64,000 bases of DNA from Eublepharis macularius (Eukaryota; Chordata; Lepidosauria; Squamata; Eublepharidae): the NCBI RefSeq assembly GCF_028583425.1, contig NC_072801.1, positions 58,419,766 to 58,483,765 of the forward strand. The letters run 5' to 3'. The translations under genes were made by a program, and so were the position numbers. This document shows, one piece after another, positions 11,236-23,200 of the stretch. The notes beneath the pieces were generated by a model. That model saw only the letters and a list, made by a program, of their open reading frames with translations, ran no database searches and was not told the origin of the DNA. The stretch's first letter is position 1. Every line of letters begins with the position of its first letter.

Positions 11236-14200
11236 ATGTTGAAGCAGCCGCTGCCGCCGCCCTCCCCTCAGCCCGGCTCTCCCGCCTCGGGCCCACCGCC
11301 CACCACGCCGACACCGCCGCCGCCTCCGCCAGCCGTTGCCGCCGCAGTCGCCTCGCGCAAGCCCAACCCTCCCCCCGCCAGCCCGAACGGCAGCCTCAGC
11401 CCCGGCGCCGCGGGAGGAGTGAGAGCCGCCACGGTGGCGCCCCCCGGCAGCGGAGCAGGAGGCCCCCCTGGAGGAAGCGGCACCAGGTAAACGGGCTTCA
11501 GACATCCGGGAATCTTCGGGGGGGGGGGGAGGAAGGGAAGAGAGGTTGCGCGCGCACGTGTTCGCGCGCTCCCGTCTCAGAAGGGTTGAAAAGAACTCGG
11601 GCGGAAAGAGGGGATCGAGCTGCTGCCTGGTAAGTGGAGTTCGCGATACCGGTCCAATGGTTGGATGCTGCTGATCCCATTCGCTTCCGGTATATGAGGG
11701 TTAAGACACGGAAGAGCCGACTTGTGAGAACGATGCTCCCTGTTTAAGTTTCCTAGGGTTCGAATCCCACTCATGCCCTGAGCTCTGCAGGTGGCCTTGG
11801 GTAAACCCTTCCTCTCAGCCCCAGCTGTATTGTGGGGAAAATAACACTGACTTTGTTCACCTCTGAGTGGAATACTATGTCTAGAATAGCTATATATAAA
11901 CACAATATTATTATCATATGGACACATTCCAGAAAAGCAAGATTTGGGTCCAGGAGCACCTTAAGGACCAACTGGACTTCCAGGGTAGGAGCTTTCTAGA
12001 GTTAAAGTTCTTCAGAATTCTTTAGTATTTGAAGAAGGGTGCTTTGACTATTTGAACGCTCCTACTCTGGGAATCTAGTTGGTCTTTAAAGTGCTCTTGG
12101 ACCCAAATTTTGGTCTTTTAGGGCACAGCTACCCATCTGAAACAGCATTCCAGAAAGCTATGTATTCTATTTATAGCCATTAAATGAATGAAAAATTATC
12201 TTTTCAAACAAAAGTTTTATTCCAGTAGGGTAACTAGGTTACCTTCCAAGATTCTAAGGCTCTTCTTTGTAAAAGATAGACGTGTTTACTGTGTCAGATC
12301 TGGACTAAGATGTGGAAGACCCAGGTTCATATCTCCACCTTGTGGAAGATTGCAGAGTGACCAGTTAAACATTTGCAGCCTAAGCTGCCTCACAGGGTTG
12401 TTGTGAAGATAAAATGAAGGAAAGGGATATGAGAGCCTTTAAGTCTGAGACTTAATGATGGGTGTTACAGATAGAATGGTTAACATCTTTGCCTAGTTAC
12501 TGTGCATTTTTACGTTAGCTGCACATAGAGGAGAGCACTGGAATCTACTCACCATCCCAAAGACATTACTGGCATACTAGAGGATTTAGATAAAAGGGTC
12601 TTGTAAAGGTAATCTACTGTTTACACCTGTTACCCACCTTCAAGTTGTACTTTTAGGTACAATTTGATGAACAGTCACAAATGCACAGATCCGTGCATTA
12701 GAACAGCAGGATATGAGTCAGTGGCATCTTCAAGACCAATATGTTTTTTAGAATATAAGCTTTTGAAAGTTAGAGCTCCCTTCTTCAAGTTGTATAGCAT
12801 TAAAGGAAGTAGCTACATTTCCAGTTGCAATGAAGCGAGTAGTTCATTCAGCCTGGTCAATATAAGGAGGAACAGGGCAATCTGTGACTGGAAAACCCCT
12901 TCAAAGTCACATGGTAGTATCAGTTTTTAGAAGTTGAAAAACATGGTGTGGGTGTATTTTTCCTGCCGAATGTTAAAAACAAGGAAAAGCTTTGTACTTA
13001 CATACGCTTTTATAGAAGAAAGCAAAGTGTATGTGTCAGGATATGATTTAGTGTAAACTCCTCTTTTCTTTTTCAGTTGACTTTGGTTGCCATATTATTT
13101 CCAGTTGAATGACTTCCCTCTTCCTGTGGCATAACTTTCTGCCCAGTTTAGCTGAATTCCCACAAGTTACCTGATAATTGTTGTAAACCTAATTGACATA
13201 TGAACTACTGAAAAGTTAGCTGTATGGATAAGACCCATAAGGAACCCTGTCTAGCATCCTTTCCATAAAAAGAGTAATTAAGGTGTCAAGACTCTTGACT
13301 AAATACTTTTCTTTGCATCTTGGGGCAGGTACCCTGGAAGATAAATTCCACACTCTGGTTGCAGTGGTCTCCTACCTCTTTACTGAGGGTGATGCTGCTT
13401 ACAGTGTACCCTATGTATGCTCTGTTTCATCTTATGCTATGAAGAGAGGGGATTTCTATTCCTAGATAGTAGCTGATTTAGGAGCTCCATCTCTCACTTT
13501 CTCCACTGTAAAACGTATCATGCCTGTTTAGAACCCTGGGGGACAAATTAAGTTTTATCGTGAATGATGATACAGTGTATGGAAGATAGTCTATTAATAT
13601 GCCTGTGTGGCGGGTATATCCCCTTCTGGGGAGTCCCACTTATCTCTTATTCTTTCTTTTTCAGAGGCCAGAGCACAGGCAAAGGACCTCCACAGTCTCC
13701 TGTAAGTATCAAATCATTGACCAGAGCCTGAGCCTTCCCAAGCCACGCCATTTTTGCATGTAAAGGCTTCTACAACTACAAAATGACACCTGCGCCCTTG
13801 AACCAAACTATAGTCAGTTCTTGAGATTTGTGCATGTCCACCTTCTCTTGCTAGTAGTAGTCTACATGCTGTCTGGCATGAAACCAATGTAATTTTAGAT
13901 ACAATTTAAGATGAGAGTTTTTTAACTTAGGTTTCCTTCAGAATTTTGGAATAATATTATTTGGTCATCTTTTAGATGCAAAAGAGGCCACTTCTTAATA
14001 ATGACCCTGCTGCCTCTTGTTTGGTTGTGTTTAAGCATAGAAACTAGAATTGAAACCATTAACCATGTGAACAAGATTGATTGGATTTCCGAAGCAGCAT
14101 TTGGTTACGGCCTGCCTAGTTAGAAAATATTGGGATTTTGTCTCTAGTTCTGGTTCTTTGTCAAAGGACTTGCTGCAGTACCATTCCCCAGTGGCCTGAA

Positions 14201-17200
14201 CTTCTGACTACCAGAGAAAACTGCTTGCATCAACCAAAGGGGGGGAGGAGAAACTCTTCATTTGCAGCTTTCATAGTGAGATATAGTTGGTTAAAAAGTG
14301 TTTTCCATTGTGATGTTGACTGTTCTAGGTCCTGCTGCTGAATGGTCAACAATTGGAAGTGCTAGAACAGTTATAAAGGGCAATAAAACTTTGTAAGTTT
14401 TCTACTGAGCCTTGTTTTTCCTACATTTATGTTTAGGTCTTTGAGGGTGTCTATAACAATTCCCGAATGCTGCATTTCCTGACAGCTGTTGTGGTGAGTG
14501 AAATAAGAGAGAAGGGTACAGAATTTGAAGGATAGGTAAAATGGGTGGGTAAACATGCAATAAAAAGATAGTATTCAAAGGAGTTTTTTCTAGTCTAAGG
14601 AGTTTTCTCTTGGTGTGGAAAGCCTTGCAAGTCACATAAAGCTAACCTGAGTATTTCTTTTCCTTTCGTTTGGATTAGCTTTAAGGGTGCTTCCAGATAG
14701 AGGGTTTTGTCAATGTCTGTGTGGATGTTACCTGCAACCCTAACAGGAGTGTTGTTGATTAGTTGCCCAAATGGTATATTCAAGGGTGTGGTAAAATCTG
14801 AATCACTTACTCTAGTAGTATTAATCTTCTGTGCTGGTTTTCCTCTTTCTGCATGCAGTAGGTGAAGAGCCAGGTGAATAAGAAGAGTGTGGTGAACTAC
14901 AACTAGAAAAACCTTTCTACCTTGCCTTAATGTTACTGTCTTTCTGCTGTTCCCTTCCTAGGGCTCTACATGTGATGTAAAGGTGAAAAATGGAAGCACG
15001 TTTGAGGGAATTTTTAAAACTGTGAGCTCCAAGGTGAGTGCTTGGCTTGCTTGTAGCTTTGAGAAGCTAAGAATTAAGTTGGTAATACCTAGAACTCTGT
15101 GGGCCCGTGAACTGGTGTGATACAGCAATGCTCACAGTTCCAGTGGTTCCATGGTGGGCAATGTTTTATTTATTTATTTATTTTATATCATATTTGTATT
15201 CTGCCCTCCCTGTGAGCAGGCTCAGGGCGGATGACAACATGTACGAGGAAGCAAGGGCAACTGCGTTATCTATTCTGAATATCGGGCTAGGTCTTTCCTT
15301 CCTCCATTAACTCCCGTTTGGACAGGATGTGATGCATGTGATGTATGGATTATTTCTGCAGTTTGAGCTGGCTGTGGATGCCGTGCACAAGAAGGTGCCT
15401 GATCAGCCAGTAGGGCCCAAACGGGAGGATATTGTGGACACGATGGTCTTCAAGCCTGCCGACGTTATGCTTGTGCACTTCCACAACATTGATTTTAACT
15501 ATGCCACCAAAGGTAATGCATCCTGCCACTCTCCTGAGGTATGGTACATAGCCTGGGCCTGAAAGGTTGGAACCTTCGCTTCTAGACCATCTCCTCTGTT
15601 CTGTGCCCTAGATAAGTTCACAGATTCTGCCATCGCCATGAATTCAAAAGTGAATGGGGAGCACAAGGAGAAGGTTCTGCAACGCTGGGAAGGGGGAGAC
15701 AGCAACAGCGATGATTATGACTTGGAATCTGACATGGTAAATGTCCTACTCTGTCTTTCTTGAGGCTGGTTCCTTGCTGGCTGTTATTTTGACCAAAATG
15801 CTTAAAAGGGTTGCTGTCTTTCATTTCAGTCTAATGGCTGGGACCCAAATGAGATGTTCAAGTTCAACGAGGAAAATTATGGTGTGAAGACCACCTATGA
15901 TAGTAGCCTCTCCTCTTACACGTGAGTCAGTTTCAGTCATGTATGGGTTTGGGAGTCCAGGAGACAGGGGTGAGATAGGACATGATGCTGGTTGAATCCT
16001 GTCTAGCAAACATGCTAGGGACAAAAGCGGAACTCCAAACTAGTCAATACTCCCCCCCCCTTGTCATTTAGTCCCCAATGGTTACTATAGTCAGTCCCTG
16101 CAAGGCACTGACCCATGAGTAAAAAGCGATAAGGCAAGGGAAGGATAATGGACTGATTGACAAAGTTTATTCAGGATGCTGGTCTTGACCTTTGGATGCA
16201 GTCAACAGCTTCAGTGCTCTTATGAAAATCCGTGCATCCATGTCTGTTCATCAAGATGTTTATCATCAGTCAGAAGTGATCAAGGATCTTGGTGTTTTTG
16301 ATGGCCAGAGTTTTGTTGGTAGGAGAGGTTCTTAACTCTTTCACATTGAAACTGTTACCCAGCTTCTGTTGCTAGTAGTGTTTGTGTGAAGTGAGCTAAA
16401 ACTTCTGCTCCCTGTTACTGGTCTGGTTGTATTTGTCATTGAGGATGAGGTTTGAGGGACCATCAGCTGTAAGGGATTTACATGGATAGCTAAATGTTGA
16501 CCTATTTATCTGTGCTGCAGTCAGGAATATAGTCACAAAAGCATGTCAGATAGTATCAGAGAGACTCTGGGCCCTGTAAGGAAGTGTTAGCCTTTAACCT
16601 TCATGACCACTTCCTATCCCGTTGCCCAGGGAGTTCTTAGAAGGGTTTACACTCCCAGCCTGCAGCACTTGGGATCACCCCCCAGGTTCTGGAGAGGCAG
16701 GTGGCAAGGGGGTTGGTTCTTCAATGAGTGACAGGAATGCCCATTGGAAACCACACAAGAGGCCAGAAGGGAGTGAAAAGCACCCACAGATTTGCGGCGG
16801 CACCATTTAAACACATCACTGCATCACCACAATGCGAGAACGCAGGTTGGACCTCGAGAGCCATGCCCCACAGAGTGGACTGACAGCCCTCAGGAGCAGA
16901 GAAACTGCTCCGGGGGCCACTGTCGATCCCCTCCCCACGTCAGATTTCCCAAGTCCATCCCTACTTCCACAAACAGAGAGGAGGAGTGGTCCATTCTCCC
17001 AGAAGAGGAGCCTCGGTGATCCCAAGATGTTGCTCCACATCCTCCACCTCCCAGTGGCAATTTTCCCCCTTCCTCCTCATGCAGCGATTATCTGCCTGGC
17101 TTATCAGATGCCAGCATCTCAGTCCGTCAGAGAGTGAAAGTCCTCAGTGGATCCCCCCCCCCCTCACCCTGTCAGACATTCATGGGCCACATTTCAATTC

Positions 17201-20200
17201 TCACCCCACTGCCTGAAGTTAAATTGAGGGGAGGAAGGGGGCAGGGAAGCTGGATGGGGTGCCACTTGACACCTGTTCCTCCCGGCAGCAGAGCCCACCC
17301 CATCCATCCCAGCCGTGAATCAGGAAACATTTTCGGGGATGTGTAAAAAGACATCCTGATGGGGCAGCTACTGTTAATGTCAGGGAAGTGAGCAAAGAGA
17401 CAGCAGTTTGTTTTTCAACAAATTTTATTAAACTGGGAAAGGCGCAGACGTCCTCTGGACGTGTTTTCTGCCAATGTCCCTTGGCTGGAAAGGGAGCAAA
17501 GGCAGTTTGCGCAGCATTCAGAGCCGCAAAATCCATCACTCATCCTGCCCTCGTGGGGGTGTGGGTAAGATGCAGGCTGCCTTGGGAAATGCTCCCTGGG
17601 CTGGACCTGAATGACATTCACAGAGACTTATGGGGGGCTGGGACAGCCATACTCTGTGGTCTTTCGGACGAGTTGTGACCTGCCTGCAAGGGAAACAGAG
17701 ACATGTATTGCAAGTGACCCAGGCTGGTCCATAGCCGAGGCTGAGCCCAATCTGCAGCATTCTGGGTGGGTGTCCATGATTGAGAGCTGCAGCAGCAGCT
17801 CCACAGGTGCAGCTCGCAACCACATGATGCATGACCCTTTGGCGAGACAGCGCTCTGCATCGGGATGTTCTTCTCCTGTGTGGGAGAAAGTTAAGGGGCT
17901 GAGCAACCTCCAGCAACAGGGAGTTTTGGACCCCCAGTCAGCTCGACCCACAGCTGCACTTCTTCCTTTGCCGGGAGGAGCCCTGGCTGAGGGAGTCTGA
18001 ACAGAGCCCCTGAATGGGTATCTGGTAGCGCCCTCCCCCCCAATGGCTGTGTCAAGACTAGTTTTCTGGGCAACTGCCTCCGTGGCAGGCAGGCACTACC
18101 GCTGTGCCCCCCCGCCCCCCGAGCCTCACCTGCAGAGGCTGACGGTCAGGAGAGTTCAGATGAGGAGGGCAGCTGGCACAAATCAGCGAGCCGGGTTAGC
18201 CACCACCCCAGCTCCTCCTCACCTTTCAGTGCTCCCTTGCTCCTTGCTGAGCTGGGACTCCAGAGTCAGATAACCTGCAAGGGGACTTGAGTGGTTACTG
18301 TTAGTCAGTCAGACATTTTGGACTTTGCTTCTCTTCTCATGAGTGAGTGCAAAGTGCTCCCAGTTGTCTTCTAAGTCCCCCAGTTCACTCATGGCCCACC
18401 ACCATGAACATTCACTCTCCTGCCTCGCACACAAAGTCCCCACTGCACAGGGCTGACGGGCAGAGCCTCCGGCTGCCTGCCCACTTACTCGAGCATGGGT
18501 GGCACAGCTGAAGGTTTTGTAGGATGCCTGGGCAGGTGATTGGGTGTGGGGAGGGGGGCTCACCCACCCCGGAAGCACATGTGGATTGGTCCACATGGTA
18601 GTCGCCATCCTATGCCCCATTCAGGCAGCATGGGCAGGACTGAGTGCCGGGAGAGGGGCTCGAGTTTTCCTGTTCAATGGGCGCCTATGGGCTATGCCTC
18701 CTTTTTTTGTGGTGTAACTTACTGCCACTGCAAGGGACATTCCCGGGCCTGGGGCAGCTTAAGAATCCGACTAACTTGCGGCCCACCCCCTCCAGCGCTG
18801 ATGCAGGGACTTGCACCCTGCTTACTTATTGGTTTGGCCGCTCAAAGTGGCCACGGGCGGCAGCCCGCCTGTGGTAGCACACCTCCCCGCCGGTGGAAGG
18901 AAGGGTTGCGCCCGTGTAAGCCTTAGTCCTCTTCTGTGCACTTTCCACCCTCCCATTATGATTACACTGTTAATGATTCGACGGCTGTGTAGCAAAGCTA
19001 TAACTACTTTTTCATTTCTAGTATTTGTTCAGATTGACTGTGTTCATTGTTGAGGAAAATTGTGTGTTTCTTTGCAAGTTGAAACTTAATTTTAGAGTGC
19101 ACACTTGTATGGGAAGTGGAAGGTGTCAGCCGAATCTTGATTGGATATAGACCATCATCTGAGGCTGGCAGATTTGTTATAGGCCAGACAAAGATCTTAA
19201 ACTGCTGGGAGCTTCAGTGCCGCCTTCTAAAGCTGAATTTGGCAGAGTGTTTCTGTTCCAGATGGAACAACAGACACATGTCTGTAGAAGAGGAGTAGGC
19301 ACCATATATTTGCCTAACCCCACTTCGTTTGTCTCTGCATGGTAGGGTGCCTCTTGAAAAAGATAATTCAGAAGAGTTCCGGCAGCGGGAGGCTAGGGCT
19401 GCCCAGCTGGCTCGGGAGATTGAATCAAATCCACAATACCGGCAACGCATCGCCATTGAGAATGATGATGGACGCACAGAAGAAGAGAAGCACAGCTCCG
19501 TGCAAAGACAAGTGTCAGGGAGGGACAGCCCTAGTTTGGCATCCAGGTGAGATAGTGACAGCTAAGTGAGAAGGGTGAAAATGACGAGCTGGGTTTAATC
19601 CAGCAGCAGAATACTAGTATCTGGCATTCATGGTTTTCGTTTGCTGCTGGTTCAGATTGCATCCTTTGGGATAAAAGAAAAGCATACCAAGGTCCGCTCT
19701 TTAAAGCCAGTGCCTGGAAGTTTTGTGACACATAAGCCTTTGCATTCATGATGGTGGCTGTGGTCCCTTGTGCCACATCACAGTGTGTTATGTTTTTCCA
19801 GAGAGGGCAAATACATACCACTTCCTCAGCGTGTCAGAGAAGGTACACGAGGAGGTGTGCGCTGCAGCAGTTCTCGTGGTGGGAGGCCAGGCATGGGCTC
19901 TTTACCACCCCGTGGAAGTGGACATCATTCAGACAGCAGCCCGGGCTCCATTCCTGAGCAGCGTGGAATCAATGGAGGTGAGGTTGAACTCTTAGGCTTG
20001 GAAATGGGAAATCTGAATAGTTTGTTGCAGCTGTCTCTGTGGAACAAAAGGGACTCAGTAACTACTGAGTGTAACTCTTAAACAGAGGGAAAAGCTATCT
20101 CAGGTGGCTTTGGAATCTCTCCCCATGGAGGCTTTCATTTACTTTTGCAACACATACGCCTTTGCATTCATGATGGTGACTGTGGTCAGTTTTGATTCAT

Positions 20201-23200
20201 TTACTTTCATTTAATTTACTGAGAGCCAGTTTGGTGTAATGGTTAAGAGTGCGGGACTCTAATCTGGAGAGCTGGGTTTGATTTCCCCACTCCTCCCCTT
20301 GAAGCCAGCTGGGTGACCTTGGGGCAGTCACAGCTCTCTGGAGCTCTCTCAGCCCCACCCACCTCACAGTGTGTTCTGTTGTGGGGATAATAATGGCATA
20401 CTTTGTGAACCGCTCTGAGTAGGCATTAAGTTGTCCTGAAGGGCAGTATATAAATTTTTTATTATTATTTTCCTTTTAACGTGGCTTTTTCATTGTTCTT
20501 GGTTGTGGTAAATGATGAACTTTCCACCTTTCTCCAGCAAAGGAGAATTGCAGATAGCACATGTCTATTTGGTGTACTTCTCTCATTGCTTGTTTGTTGC
20601 ATTCTAGGTCCATCTAGAATGTCTCCAAAGTCCCAGCGGCCCCTTCGGGGGGCCAAGACTCTGTCTTCCCCTTCAAGCCGCCCAATGGAAGTCTCAGCTG
20701 CATCTCCAACAGGTATTGATAGTGGAACCAACAGATTATTTTCCTAGACCTGGGAAAGAGAAGTATGTGCTCATGGGATGGTGCTCACATCACTTGATAT
20801 CTTTCCACACAGTGGGCCGTCTCTATCCTCCTCGTTCTCCCAAGTCTGTCTCGGCTGTGCCAGTCTCCTCCCAGGATCCTCCAGTGGGATCAGCAGTTCC
20901 TGCTGCTCCTACATCTCCCTCTGAATCAAGAACTGCCTTGGAGCCTAGTGCTTCCCCAACCCCGCCTTCGCCCAAGGTCTTGACATCTGCTCCTATAGCT
21001 GCTGTTGAGGGTAAGCATTCTTACTGAAGGTGAAGCAGGTCTAGTCCAATGGCAATCAGGCAGACTTTGCACAGATGGACGGTTGCAAGAAATTAAATCA
21101 GGCACACCTTCCTCTTGGTGGTTTGTCCTTTCTCAGAGCATGAAGCCTGATTGGTTCCCAGACATTCCCTAATGAAACAGGCTGCCTTCTCAGATGCACT
21201 AGCTTTAATCAGTTGTTTGAACTTAAAGGGGTAAACAAAGCTGTTCTCTTTCAGTTTAAGAAAGTGGATGAGCCACAGGCACATAGTCTATTCTCAGGTC
21301 TGACCTCTGGAAATAGCTTCTGTCTTTGTGATGCCTCTTGGGAGTATGATGCTAATTGCTTTTTCCGTCCCCCATCCCCAGTTAAAGAGGTGCCTAGCTC
21401 TGCCACCAAAGAACCCAGCAGGACCTTGGAAGTTATGGGGTCCTCAGACCTGGTTAAACAGGCCAGCAAAGGTTAGTGACAGGGTGTTTTGCTTGTTCTC
21501 TTAGTCCTCTTTTGAAAACTCAGTTTCTGAGAGGAATATTGGGGGGATTAATATTGGGGGGATTAACACAGCAGTTTCTGAGCAGCATGGATAATTCTGC
21601 TGTATGTTTATGATAATAGGGTATGGGGCCTCTAAGCTCTTGTTCGTTTGTTTATTCGATTCTCTTGATGCGCTTGCCATGTTCTAGGGCTCCAAAATGA
21701 GCAGAAAAGGAATCAGTTGGAGGAATTGCGCAAGTTTGGAGCCCAGTTCAAGGTGAGGGTGGCTGTTCACATGCCCTTTGTGAGGAGGATAGAATGTGTG
21801 TACCTGGCCATAATTGTTACACCATCTTCCTCTCCAGCTTCAGCCCAGCTCCTCCTCAGAAGCCTCACTGGACCCTTTCCGGCCCAAGGAGACCCTTGAA
21901 GGGAAAGTGAAGGACAAACCCCCAGAAGCATTGGTGGGAGCAGGGGGCACTGGTGAAGTTCCTGATGAATCCCCCAAACCCAATCTAGAGCTGTCTGAGG
22001 GTAGTGGCAAGGAGGAGAAGGGGCCCTGTGAAGGCATGGAGCGTCAGACCCAGACAGCGAGCCCTCCGGGCAAAAGTGACACAGATGACAAGGAAGATGG
22101 CCCTGTCTCAGAGTGAGTAATTGAAGGGAAATACAGCACGTGTTGGTGCTGCATATCCTTGTGGTTTTCTCATCTCATTTCTGCTATACTTTTTCTTCAG
22201 GCAGGTGAAAAAGTCAACACTGAACCCAAATGCAAAAGAATTCAATCCCTCAAAGACGCTTCTGACTGTGGTGAGTAAGTGGGACACAAACCCTGGAGTG
22301 ACTATGCTTGCATGGGTGGGAAGACAGGAATGAGATCTGTTCTTCAATCTTCATCGACTTGGGTCTTGAAATGATCAAAAGAAAGGCAAGCATATAATTA
22401 CTAAGTTGAACTGTAGCAATATATTATTAGTAAAAAACTGATGATTTTGTTTCTTTAACTGTTAATAATAGTTAATGTTCTGGGTTTGTATGTTTATTTT
22501 TCTTAACCACTTAGAACAAGTCGACAAGTACACCTACTTCACCAGGACCACGCACCCACTCTACACCCTCCATCCCAGTGATCACCCCGGGGCAAAGTGG
22601 CATGTACAGTCCGCAATACATCTCTTACATCCCACAGATCCACATGAGCCCAGCTGTGCAGGTGAGGAGGGGATAGTTCTGTGGCAGTGTTCCCCTGTGG
22701 GGCTGATTCTGTCTTTGAGCAAAGCGTTCAGCTACATAACCTTTAGTTCCTTTCAAATTACAACGTGGGGTGGGGGAATGGGGCAGCTGTAGGGTTAATA
22801 GGTTTGCCCCATCTGCTACAGGCACCCCAGATGTACCCGTATCCTGTTTCCAATTCAGTGCCTGGACAGCAAGGGAAATACCGAGCCAAAGGTAAGTGGA
22901 TTTCTGAAAGGGCTGACAAGACCCTTGAGCTAGGGTCTTTCATTCCACTATGGTTTGGGAAGGACTTACAGGTGTAACCTGGTTTCCCTGTTTCTGCACA
23001 GGCTCCCTACCTCCACAGCGTTCGGACCAGCACCAGCCGACTTCAGCACCTCCCATTATGCAGGCTGCAGCAGCTGCAGGGCCGCCCTTGGTGGCTGCCA
23101 CGCCGTATTCCTCATATATCTCTTACAATCCCCAGCAGTTCACAGGGCAGCCCACCATGATGCAGCCCATGGCACACTACCCTTCGCAGGTGCGTGTTAC

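Noticed and set aside
10885-11505. 206-codon minus-strand open frame over ATXN2L exon 1
   Set aside because: Arg/Gly-rich translation is the mirror of the GC-rich promoter and of the true Pro/Ala-rich exon on the other strand.
17388-18000. Overlapping open frames of 60-129 codons on both strands in ATXN2L intron 7
   Set aside because: Frames overlap on both strands in GC-rich sequence, with no conserved motif or consistent splice borders.
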